Positions 1 through 5,625 are shown, counted from the first letter of the stretch. The stretch is 5,955 bases of DNA from an uncultured Clostridia bacterium (GCA_946535685.1 CAMNDR010000069.1:1-5955), one strand, 5' to 3'. Made by a program: numbers and translations. Notes: generated by a model not told the origin, from the letters alone.

Positions 1-50
1 GCAAGCAGATGTGCCGCCAAGCCGTCAGGCGGGCTTTGTGCGGTGTTGCC
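1..50. other. Window edge downstream of ydbC; no gene seen
   Basis: This short stretch follows the ydbC stop codon on the minus strand. A weak inverted repeat (ccgcc at 14-18 and ggcgg at 28-32) is present, but neither strand shows a T-run next to it, so I do not call a terminator. Nothing else can be supported. Confidence 0.5.
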
Positions 51-272
51 TTAACATACTTCACTGGAACCGATCAGCTCCCGGAGCTTTTGCATCTCGC
101 CCGGTGTGATGGTCACACCCTTGCCGTACTGTGAATGATCGAGCGTCCATGTCCGGAGATCATAGACCGGCTCTCTGCTGTCCCAGCTAATGAAGTTCAG
201 CTCCTTCACCCAGCCGTTATTCGGCTCGGAAATGGTGCCGATGTGCTTGTAGATCTCAAATGTATGCTTCAT
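51..272 (-). CDS. ydbC: YdbC/PC4-like single-stranded DNA-binding protein
   Basis: This is a 73-residue protein of the YdbC family (formerly DUF2128), a bacterial relative of the eukaryotic PC4 coactivator fold. The studied member, Lactococcus lactis YdbC, binds single-stranded DNA as a dimer; a role in replication, repair or transcription is inferred from that. Family signatures visible here are WVKELNFISW (residues 21-30), the EPVYDLRTW stretch (34-42) and the following GKGVTIT (50-56), matching the family pattern of K-ELN-SW, P-YD-R-W and GKG(I/V)T. The length fits the family. I chose the start at 272 because TCCTCC at 281-286 (AGGAGG-type on the minus strand) lies 8 nt before it; an ATG at 296 would put that site inside the gene and begin in a repeat. 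It is the last gene of the polA-rimI-ydbC run, but 221 bp of mostly repeat DNA separates it from rimI. No separate promoter is convincing. Confidence 0.88.
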   Translation of the reverse strand: MKHTFEIYKHIGTISEPNNGWVKELNFISWDSREPVYDLRTWTLDHSQYGKGVTITPGEMQKLRELIGSSEVC

Positions 273-280
273 GATGATAC

Positions 281-286
281 TCCTCC
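281..286 (-). promoter_or_regulatory. Ribosome binding site of ydbC
   Basis: The minus strand reads GGAGGA, 8 nt before the ATG at 272. It settles the start of ydbC and lies only 3 bp from the edge of the 119-bp tandem repeat, so structure in the repeat could affect its access to ribosomes (inference). Confidence 0.8.
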
Positions 287-289
287 GGA

Positions 290-527
290 ATAGCATTGCA
301 GCCTTTGCGCAGCATTGGCTGCAAGCGGTAAAAGGGCCTTTCAGCGCATGCTCTGCACCATTCGTAATAGGAGACTACGCATGCGACCTGCCAGCGGGGG
401 CTCCCCGCATAGCATTGCAGCCTTTGCGCAGCATTGGCTGCAAGCGGTAAAAGGGTCTGTCAGCGCATGCCCTGCACCATTCGTAATAGGAGACTACGCA
501 TGCGACCTGCCAGCGGGGGCTCCCCGC
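290..527. repeat. Tandem pair of 119-bp structured repeats (REP/MITE-like)
   Basis: Positions 290-408 and 409-527 are two copies of one 119-bp unit that abut without a gap and differ at only three bases in my alignment. Each unit holds three inverted repeats. In copy 1 they are ttgcagcc (296-303) with ggctgcaa (317-324); cgcatgc (345-351) with gcatgcg (379-385); and a tight GC hairpin gcgggg-gct-ccccgc (394-408). Copy 2 has the same arms 119 bp further on. The last 23 nt of the unit occur again inside polA at 2619-2641. Together these traits resemble small non-autonomous palindromic elements of the REP or MITE kind; no transposase is encoded. The unit fills the rimI-ydbC gap and enters the 3' end of rimI. 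A role in mRNA stability or attenuation between the two genes is possible but unproven. Confidence 0.9.
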
Positions 528-955
528 TTCATGATGATGGCGTTTTCCCGGGGGTTCTCGTAATAATCCGGCCGGATGCCGAGCTCCCGGAAGCCGTGCT
601 TTTCGTACAGCGCACGGGCAGCGGTATTGCTCACCCGTACCTCGAGGTAGAAATCCGCCTCCGGATGCGCCGCAAGCGCTGTTTCCAGCAGCAGCGCACC
701 GATGCCCTCCCGGCGGTGCTCCGGGTCGGCGGCAATGTTGCAGATCTCCGCCTCGCCTGCTGCGCAGAAGCAGACCAGATAGCCGACAGCGGTTTCACCG
801 TCCAGCGCAGCCCAGATGGCCGTGCAGGCGTTTTCGGCGGCGTCGATGAAGTTCTGCAGGCTCCACGGATCGGAGAAGCATTTCTGCTCCATCGCAGTGA
901 TCTGACTGAGGATGGACGTATCTGCCGAACGGATCTGCTTAATTTTTCGCATCAT
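494..955 (-). CDS. rimI: Ribosomal protein alanine N-acetyltransferase RimI (GNAT), repeat-derived tail
   Basis: This 153-residue cytoplasmic GNAT enzyme belongs to the RimI family, which transfers acetyl from acetyl-CoA to the N-terminal amine of ribosomal protein S18 in Enterobacteria. Visible marks are MEQKCFSDPWS (22-32, substrate side), the acetyl-CoA loop RREGIG (81-86), and LEVRVSN (104-110) followed by ALYEKHGF (115-122). E105 and Y117 correspond to the catalytic Glu and Tyr described in RimI. The family's usual ending, RPDYYENPRENAIIMK, reaches residue 143. The remaining ten residues (RGAPAGRSHA) and the stop codon are encoded by the 119-bp repeat, so the C-terminus has been replaced or extended by it. 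The gene starts with two adjacent ATG codons (955 and 952) inside the end of polA, a 14-17 bp overlap; GGGGAG lies just upstream. This suggests translational coupling to polA. The exact substrate is not shown by sequence. Confidence 0.93.
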   Translation of the reverse strand: MMRKIKQIRSADTSILSQITAMEQKCFSDPWSLQNFIDAAENACTAIWAALDGETAVGYLVCFCAAGEAEICNIAADPEHRREGIGALLLETALAAHPEADFYLEVRVSNTAARALYEKHGFRELGIRPDYYENPRENAIIMKRGAPAGRSHA

Positions 956-3512
956 ACCATGTCTCCCCGCGGTTCACATCCGCTGTCAGCGGCACGGAAA
1001 GCTCCGCTGCATGGAGCATTTCCTCCTGCAGCACTTTTGCGGCAGCATCGGCATCCGCAAGCGGCACCTCGACGATCAGTTCGTCATGCACCTGCAGGAT
1101 GAGCTTCGCCGAGGGCACCTCTCCGGCAAGACGCTCATGGACATGCACCATCGCCAGCTTGATGAGATCGGCAGCCGTGCCCTGTACGGGCGTGTTCATC
1201 GCAATGCGCTTGCCGGCAGCCTGCACCATCTTGTTCTTCGCCTGCAGCTCCGGCACATAGCGGCGCCGTCCGAGCATCGTGCAGACATAGCCGTCTTTTG
1301 CGGCTTTTTCCACGGTGGTGTCAAGGAATGTGGAAACCTTCGGGAAGGAGCCGAGGTAATCGCTGATATACTGCTTTGCCATCGGCACGGATACGTGGAT
1401 ATCCTTCGACAGGGAGAATGCTCCCATGCCGTAGAGAATGCCGAAATTGACCGCCTTGGAGGCGCTGCGCATTTCGGGCGTGACTTCCTCCGGCTCGCAG
1501 CCGAAGACCTTCGCTGCCGTTGCGGTGTGGATGTCGGCACCGCTTCTGAATGCCTCCTGCATGGCAGTGTCGCCGGAGAGATGCGCCATGAGCCGCAGCT
1601 CGATCTGGCTGTAGTCGGCATCGAGCAGAATGCAGCCGGGGGCAGCACGGAAGAATTTGCGCATCTGCCGTCCGAGCTCTGTGCGGACGGGAATGTTCTG
1701 CAGGTTCGGCTCTGTCGAGGAAAGCCGTCCGGTGCGGGTCTCGGTCTGGCGGTAATTCGTGTGGATGCGGCCGTCTTCTGCGACCGCCGAGAGCAGGCCG
1801 TCCACATAGGTCGAACGGAGCTTGGTGTACTGGCGGTATTCGAGGACCTTTGCCACGATCGGGCTCTGCCAGCTTAGCTCCTCGAGCACTTCGGCATTCG
1901 TGGACCAGCCGCTCTTGGTTTTTTTCTTTGCCGGAAGACCGAGCTTTTCAAAGAGGATCCTGCCGAGCTGCTTCGGGGAGCTGATGTTGAATTCCTCGCC
2001 GGCGATCCCGTAGATCTCTGCGGCAAGCTCGTCGATGCGGCCGGTGAGACTTTCTCCGAATGTGCGGATGCCGTCCTGATCGACCAGCACGCCGGTGTGC
2101 TCCATGGAAGCGAGCACGTCCGTCAGCGGGAGCTCGATATCCCGCCAGAGCGGGAGCATGCCCTCGTTTTCCAGGCGGGAGATGCCCTTTTCATACATGT
2201 GCTGCAGTGCCGCAAGATCGGCATAGGCACCGAGTTCGTCAAAGCGGTGAACGTTCAGGACAGCACAGACTGCCGCTGTGCTGTAATCTGTGGCGGACGG
2301 GTTGAGCAGATAGCCGCAGATCGCCGCATCAAACACGATCCCCCGGAGCTGTGCGCCGTGGGAGAGCGCATAGCGGTAGTGGGGCTTGGCGTCATCCGTG
2401 AGCTTCGGGAGATCACTGCTGAGAAAGGCGAGGATCTCGCTTTCCTCGGAGGTCTGCATGACCTGTGTGCCGGAGAGAACGGTCAGCGTGCCGTCCTGCA
2501 GCAGATAGGCAGCAGGCGTATCCTGCTGCAGAGAAGCCATATCCCATGCAGCTTCCGTCAGCTCCGGTGCTTCTGCCGGAACTCCGCCGACCTTTGCGGC
2601 ATCGCCGCATTGGGAGGCACCTGCCAGCGGGGGCTCCCCGCCGCCGCCGCCGAGCGGTTCAAGGCCAAGTCTGTCAAGCAGCTTGTACAGCTCCAGCTCT
2701 GTCAAAATCCTGCGGAGCGTGTCGGTATCCTGCGGGGCAGGCTGATAATCTGCCAGATCGGTGGAAACAGGCGCATTCGTGACGATGGTCGCAAGCCATT
2801 TGCTGTGCTCGGCATCGGGACGGCCATCGAGGAGCTTCTGGCGCATGCGGGGCGTGGCGCTGACCTCGTCGATGTGGTCATACATTGCCTCGATGGTGTT
2901 CCATGCCTGGATCAGCCCCATCGCCGTCTTTTCGCCCACGCCCCGGATGCCGGGGATGTTGTCGGAGCTGTCGCCCATGAGCGCTTTCAGGTCGATGATG
3001 TGGATGGGCGCAAAGCCGTATTCCTCCGTGAAGCGCTCCGGGGTGTAGGGGATGGTCTCCTTGGTCTTGACAAGGCGCACGGTGACATGCTCCGTGATGA
3101 GCTGCAGGCTGTCGCGGTCGCCGGTCATGACGCTGCACTGCGCACCCTGTACATCACAGGCATGGGCGAGCGTGCCGAGGATATCATCCGCTTCAAAGCC
3201 CTCTGCGGAGAGGACGGGAATGCCCATCGCCGTGAGGATCTGTTTGAGATAGGGCATCTGCATGGCGAGCTCCTCGGGCATGCCCTTGCGGGTGGCTTTA
3301 TAGGACGCATCCGCTTTATGGCGGAAGGTCGGGCTTTTCAGGTCAAATGCCACGGCGATGCCGTCCGGCTTTACCTCGCCGAGCTCCTTGAAATACATCT
3401 GGAAGAAGCCGAACAGCGCATTTGTGAACACGCCCTTGTGATTGGCAAGCGCCTTCACGCCGTAGAATGCACGGTTGATGATGCTGTTGCCGTCGATGAC
3501 AAGTAAATGCAT
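939..3512 (-). CDS. polA: DNA polymerase I (5' nuclease plus family A polymerase, degenerate 3'-5' exonuclease domain)
   Basis: PolA (857 residues) fills gaps and removes RNA primers during lagging-strand synthesis and repair. The 5' nuclease domain (about 1-285) has the expected acidic residues: D7 in VIDGN, D109/D110 in GFEADD, D132/D134 in TGDRDS and D181/D184 in GDSSDNIPG, then the GVGEKTA helix-hairpin-helix. The middle domain (about 335-460) lacks the D-x-E signature of proofreading exonucleases, as in Bacillus PolA, so it is probably inactive. The polymerase domain has TGRLSSTEPNLQNIP (594-608), motif A DYSQIELR (633-640), motif B R682-K686-F690-Y694 and motif C QVHDE (807-811); D633 and D810 are the likely metal ligands. 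The linker at about 288-316 holds GGGGGEPPLAG, encoded by a repeat found elsewhere in the window. Start: GGAGGA (3520-3525) sits 7 nt upstream. rimI overlaps its 3' end. Confidence 0.98.
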   Translation of the reverse strand: MHLLVIDGNSIINRAFYGVKALANHKGVFTNALFGFFQMYFKELGEVKPDGIAVAFDLKSPTFRHKADASYKATRKGMPEELAMQMPYLKQILTAMGIPVLSAEGFEADDILGTLAHACDVQGAQCSVMTGDRDSLQLITEHVTVRLVKTKETIPYTPERFTEEYGFAPIHIIDLKALMGDSSDNIPGIRGVGEKTAMGLIQAWNTIEAMYDHIDEVSATPRMRQKLLDGRPDAEHSKWLATIVTNAPVSTDLADYQPAPQDTDTLRRILTELELYKLLDRLGLEPLGGGGGEPPLAGASQCGDAAKVGGVPAEAPELTEAAWDMASLQQDTPAAYLLQDGTLTVLSGTQVMQTSEESEILAFLSSDLPKLTDDAKPHYRYALSHGAQLRGIVFDAAICGYLLNPSATDYSTAAVCAVLNVHRFDELGAYADLAALQHMYEKGISRLENEGMLPLWRDIELPLTDVLASMEHTGVLVDQDGIRTFGESLTGRIDELAAEIYGIAGEEFNISSPKQLGRILFEKLGLPAKKKTKSGWSTNAEVLEELSWQSPIVAKVLEYRQYTKLRSTYVDGLLSAVAEDGRIHTNYRQTETRTGRLSSTEPNLQNIPVRTELGRQMRKFFRAAPGCILLDADYSQIELRLMAHLSGDTAMQEAFRSGADIHTATAAKVFGCEPEEVTPEMRSASKAVNFGILYGMGAFSLSKDIHVSVPMAKQYISDYLGSFPKVSTFLDTTVEKAAKDGYVCTMLGRRRYVPELQAKNKMVQAAGKRIAMNTPVQGTAADLIKLAMVHVHERLAGEVPSAKLILQVHDELIVEVPLADADAAAKVLQEEMLHAAELSVPLTADVNRGETWYDAKN
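2591..2641 (-). repeat. REP-like repeat fragment embedded in frame in polA
   Basis: Positions 2619-2641 are identical over 23 nt to the ends of both 119-bp repeat copies (386-408 and 505-527), including the hairpin gcgggg-gct-ccccgc at 2627-2641. Just beside it, 2595-2609 forms a second hairpin, tgcggc-atc-gccgca; the surrounding CCTTTGCG and GCATTGG words also resemble the other end of the 119-bp unit, so this may be a shortened variant of the same element. In polA the strand is read as GGEPPLAG, in frame, within the linker between the 5' nuclease and the middle domain. The exact limits of the inserted segment are uncertain. Confidence 0.72.
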
Positions 3513-3544
3513 GGATTTGTCCTCCGTTCTGAGAATCTGTACCT

Positions 3545-3573
3545 ATTATATCACAGATAGGGCAGAAATGCAA
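3545..3573 (-). promoter_or_regulatory. Sigma-A-type promoter of polA-rimI
   Basis: On the minus strand a -35 TTGCAT (3568-3573) and a perfect -10 TATAAT (3545-3550) are separated by 17 bp, with TGA directly before the -10 (extended -10). Transcription would begin near 3538, leaving a leader of about 25 nt that contains the polA ribosome binding site. No operator is visible. Confidence 0.85.
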
Positions 3574-3593
3574 GCGGCGGACAGTATTCTGTG

Positions 3594-3625
3594 CGCAAAA
3601 GAATCCCCCTGCCGGAGCAGGGGGA
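3594..3625 (-). terminator. Intrinsic terminator of the dockerin gene
   Basis: The stem TCCCCCTGC (3604-3612) pairs with GCAGGGGGA (3617-3625) over 9 bp around a four-base loop. On the minus strand it is followed by TTCTTTTGCG (3594-3603), a short T-rich tract. It begins 9 nt after the TAA of the dockerin gene and lies upstream of the polA promoter, so it should insulate polA from that gene. Confidence 0.85.
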
Positions 3626-3633
3626 GGATCTGG

Positions 3634-5304
3634 TTATTTGCGGACAAAATCGGAAATTTTGGCATCTTCATTTCCAGCGCCGACAGCGGCGGAATAGATC
3701 AGGATGACGGCGGCATCGGAGGCATTGACCGTGCTGTCTTCATTGACATCGGCGGCCCTGATCTGCGCCTCGGTCAGGCCGAGCTCTCTGCCTGCGCCGG
3801 CGGCTGCGGCTGCGATCAGGACGTTGGCGGCATCGGAGGCGTTGATCGTGGTGTCGCCGTTGACGTCGCCGAGGGGGGATTCGGTGGGCTCGGTTGCGGG
3901 TTCACCGTTTAATGGTGCAACCTTAGACAAGGGAGTGGATGATAGACCCATAAAAGGCAACACAGGTTGATCGAACGGCTCCCATTCTCCGACAATGGTT
4001 CCATCCTCCAGCATTTCCGGCTGAGCGCAGAATGATCTCCAACAGCTTTCCTCCGTATCTTTATACGCCTCAGTCAGTATCAGTTTACCGTCTTGGATTT
4101 TCCAAATAGCTGTAACGGAGTTTCCTTCGCTGTCTTTACATGATACTCCTTTATACATGAAGCGTGTTTTATCTGCATCGGAAAACAGGTGCGTAATGGT
4201 ATCGTTTTCGTAATAATAACCTTCAATCAGATCATATCCCTGCATAATGTACAGGATGTCCCCGGAGATATAATATCCGATCTCAGAGAGCGTTTTGTCC
4301 TTATACGTGGTCAGCCACTTACTGCTGACAGTGTCCAGCTCCTTGGTATTGAGAATGCCGGTCGCTGTCTTTCCCTTGTAATTTGCCCAGTTCTCCGAAA
4401 CATTTTTCCGGTACATCTCCACAATGTCCGCAAAAACCGGGTTTTCGACCGAATGCTGCTCGGGTTCGGTCGGTTCGGTTACAGGTTCGGTCGGTTCGGT
4501 TACAGGCTCGGTCGGTTCGGTCGCAGGTTCGGTGATGGGCTCGGTTGCGGGTTCTCCGGTTAATGGTGCAACCTCAGACAACGGGGCAGAGTGCTTAAGC
4601 GATGTCACCGGCTCTATCTTATTTTCACGCGACTCCCACTCTCCGATAATAGTTCCGTCCTCCAGCATTTCCGGCTGAGCGCATAATGATTTCGCAATGC
4701 GCTCTTCTGATGAGCGTTCAAAATCTTTATAAGCCTTAGTCAGTACAAGTTTGCCATCCTGGATTTCCCAAAAAGCTGAAATGGGTTCATGGATTGAACC
4801 AGATTCAGAGGTTGAACTGGATTCACCATCGCCATTGTTGTCATAGATCCAGATGTGTTTATAATAAAATGTTGCTTTCTTTGTACCTGAAAACAGATGG
4901 GTGATAGTACCGTCATCATAGCTGTAGCCTTCGAGAATACCACTTCCCCCGATAATGAACAGATGATTATCTTCAATAGAATATCTTACCGTAGCGAGTG
5001 TGTGGTTCTTGTACTTGGTCAGCCACTCACTGCTGACAGTGTCCAGCTCCTTGGTATTGAGAATGCCGGTCGCTGTTTTTCCCTTGTAATTTGCCCAGTT
5101 CTCTGAAACATTCTTCCGGTACATCTCCACGATGTCCGCAAAAACCGGGTTTTCGACCGGATGAAGATCGGGCTCGCTTGTGGGTGGGGGCAGAGCCGGC
5201 TGGCTGCTGGATTCCGCTGCTCTGATATCCGCTGCACCCATCACAGCGCCTGTACCGATCAGCACCGCGGCACAAAGTGCCATAGCTGTCATAACAAATT
5301 TCAT
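3634..5304 (-). CDS. Secreted dockerin protein with two copies of an unrecognised module
   Basis: The product has 556 residues. It starts with a signal peptide (K2, then a hydrophobic stretch to about residue 23; the cleavage site is unclear, with candidates after A24 or A29). A low-complexity Ser/Pro segment precedes module A (about 49-249), a TEP-repeat linker (250-282), module B (about 285-466), a short TEP linker and a type I dockerin (479-545). The dockerin has two calcium loops, D480-N482-D484-D491 and D519-N521-D523-D530, with Ala-Ser before the last Asp in both, so it is internally symmetric. Type I dockerins bind cohesins on scaffoldins or cell-surface proteins; no cohesin is present here. 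Both modules start with VENPVFADIVEMYRKNV and share DDG/NDTITHLFS, W-IQDGKL-LT-AYKD and AQPEMLEDGTI-GEWE; I recognise no catalytic family. Start chosen at 5304: CCCTCCT (5311-5317) lies 6 nt before it, which rules out the ATG at 5337. The gene stands alone, with its own promoter and terminator. Confidence 0.9.
   Translation of the reverse strand: MKFVMTAMALCAAVLIGTGAVMGAADIRAAESSSQPALPPPTSEPDLHPVENPVFADIVEMYRKNVSENWANYKGKTATGILNTKELDTVSSEWLTKYKNHTLATVRYSIEDNHLFIIGGSGILEGYSYDDGTITHLFSGTKKATFYYKHIWIYDNNGDGESSSTSESGSIHEPISAFWEIQDGKLVLTKAYKDFERSSEERIAKSLCAQPEMLEDGTIIGEWESRENKIEPVTSLKHSAPLSEVAPLTGEPATEPITEPATEPTEPVTEPTEPVTEPTEPEQHSVENPVFADIVEMYRKNVSENWANYKGKTATGILNTKELDTVSSKWLTTYKDKTLSEIGYYISGDILYIMQGYDLIEGYYYENDTITHLFSDADKTRFMYKGVSCKDSEGNSVTAIWKIQDGKLILTEAYKDTEESCWRSFCAQPEMLEDGTIVGEWEPFDQPVLPFMGLSSTPLSKVAPLNGEPATEPTESPLGDVNGDTTINASDAANVLIAAAAAGAGRELGLTEAQIRAADVNEDSTVNASDAAVILIYSAAVGAGNEDAKISDFVRK
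3885..4450 (-). repeat. Module B repeat of the dockerin gene
   Basis: This DNA encodes the second module with its following linker. It pairs with 4536-5158. The offset between copies is 651 bp at the linker end and 708 bp at the N-terminal end, because module A carries about 19 extra residues, mainly the Ser-rich stretch near residues 155-172. The most similar part is 4311-4450. Confidence 0.85.
4461..4555 (-). repeat. TEP-coding short tandem repeat (Pro/Thr/Glu linker)
   Basis: Reiterated words such as ggttcggtcggttcggt encode the linker EPATEP...TEPTEPVTEP between the two modules. Such Thr/Pro-rich linkers are usual between domains of extracellular Ruminococcus proteins. The repeats could change copy number by slippage or recombination (inference). 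Confidence 0.85.
4536..5158 (-). repeat. Module A repeat of the dockerin gene
   Basis: This is the first module with the start of the linker, the partner of 3885-4450. Over 5019-5158 I count 5 differences in 140 bp against 4311-4450, all transitions, four of them silent and one giving Glu versus Lys. The shared tail near 4630-4690 also matches 3980-4040 well. The centre of the module is far less similar. Confidence 0.85.
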
Positions 5305-5310
5305 AAAGTA

Positions 5311-5317
5311 CCCTCCT
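5311..5317 (-). promoter_or_regulatory. Ribosome binding site of the dockerin gene
   Basis: AGGAGGG on the minus strand lies 6 nt before the ATG at 5304. It decides between that start, which gives a clean signal peptide, and the upstream ATG at 5337. Confidence 0.85.
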
Positions 5318-5354
5318 GTGTGATAACATCTCGCCACATCCTGTGGATACTACA

Positions 5355-5383
5355 ATTATCCCATAAAACAGGAACGATTACAA
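5355..5383 (-). promoter_or_regulatory. Promoter of the dockerin gene
   Basis: On the minus strand a -35 TTGTAA (5378-5383) and a -10 GATAAT (5355-5360) are spaced by 17 bp, with TGG directly before the -10 (extended -10). The leader would be about 45 nt. The -35 overlaps the word gattacaa (5376-5383), which also occurs in the divergent promoter. Confidence 0.7.
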
Positions 5384-5494
5384 GCGTCCAGGCAAAAAGT
5401 TTAAGCATTTTCTCCTATCTGCATAAAAATGCGGTGCGGGTTTTGTATAACTTTCCGCAGCGGGATCTGCACGAAACAGGATCGAAAAAACCAA

Positions 5495-5523
5495 TTGACA
5501 AATGATTACAAATGTGTTACAAT
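5495..5523 (+). promoter_or_regulatory. Promoter of the GH31 gene
   Basis: A consensus -35 TTGACA (5495-5500) and a -10 TACAAT (5518-5523) are 17 bp apart. The spacer has a direct repeat, ACAAATG at 5498-5504 and 5508-5514, with ACAAT again at 5519-5523, about one helical turn apart each time; it could be an operator. Transcription would start near 5530, giving a leader of about 90 nt that includes a small stem (gggca / tgccc, 5555-5569). Confidence 0.8.
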
Positions 5524-5575
5524 AGAATTGGACTATCTATATACAGAGAAACGCAGGGCAGCGGGTGCCCGGGAA

Positions 5576-5596
5576 ATGCTGAAAAGAGTATTATGA
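5576..5596 (+). CDS. Possible leader mini-ORF 1 (6 codons)
   Basis: ATG at 5576 opens a frame encoding MLKRVL and ends in TGA at 5594-5596. The stop overlaps the ATG of the next mini-ORF (ATGA at 5593-5596). The ribosome binding site is poor (ccggga only). It is too short for any composition test, so translation is speculative; its interest is the overlap chain. Confidence 0.25.
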   Translation: MLKRVL

Positions 5597-5625
5597 AAAA
5601 CGATGAACGGAGGAATCCCCTATGA
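5593..5625 (+). CDS. Possible leader mini-ORF 2 (10 codons) coupled to the GH31 start
   Basis: ATG at 5593 encodes MKNDERRNPL and stops at TGA 5623-5625, overlapping the GH31 ATG by the ATGA pattern. It contains the GGAGG ribosome binding site of the GH31 gene (5609-5613) within its Arg-Arg codons. A weak purine run (gaaaagag, 5580-5587) precedes it. If translated, it would couple or attenuate expression of the main gene; this is inferred from layout only. Confidence 0.3.
   Translation: MKNDERRNPL

Larger units (their letters stand above)
5305..5621. other. Divergent intergenic region with two promoters
   Basis: This 317-bp gap separates two divergent genes. It holds the leftward promoter (5355-5383), the rightward promoter (5495-5523) and the 5' leader of the GH31 gene. 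Between the promoters there are only weak inverted repeats: gcat-aaaa-atgc (5421-5432) and tgcgg (5430-5434) with ccgca (5455-5459). The word gattacaa occurs in both promoters (5376-5383 and 5504-5511). I see no tRNA, riboswitch or further gene of normal size. Confidence 0.7.

Noticed and set aside
394..408. GC hairpin of the repeat as an intrinsic terminator
   Set aside because: The stem is good, but no T-run follows on either strand in either copy, and the polA copy lies within a gene that must be transcribed through.
290..527. CRISPR array
   Set aside because: There are just two copies of a 119-bp unit, directly abutting and without spacers; CRISPR repeats are short and separated by unique spacers.
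315..563. Plus-strand frames through the tandem repeats, including an ATG after aggagactacgc in each copy
   Set aside because: The frames only read the repeat itself, and the second runs antisense into rimI. A GGAG before an ATG in each unit is suggestive but far too little to call a gene.
912..1877. A plus-strand open frame of 321 codons opposite polA and rimI
   Set aside because: It is antisense to the polymerase domain, is rich in Arg, His and Cys as shadows often are, and has no supporting ribosome binding site or family match.
2097..3506. A plus-strand open frame of 469 codons opposite polA
   Set aside because: It lies wholly antisense to a protein with all PolA motifs. Long antisense frames are common in GC-rich coding DNA, and the product resembles nothing known.
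5421..5432. gcat-aaaa-atgc as a terminator or operator between the divergent genes
   Set aside because: The stem has only 4 bp and no gene ends near it, so a terminator has no purpose here; it could be chance.
5161..5505. A plus-strand frame of 114 codons across the dockerin gene start and the intergenic region
   Set aside because: It runs antisense over the signal peptide and through the leftward promoter; there is no ribosome binding site or family match.
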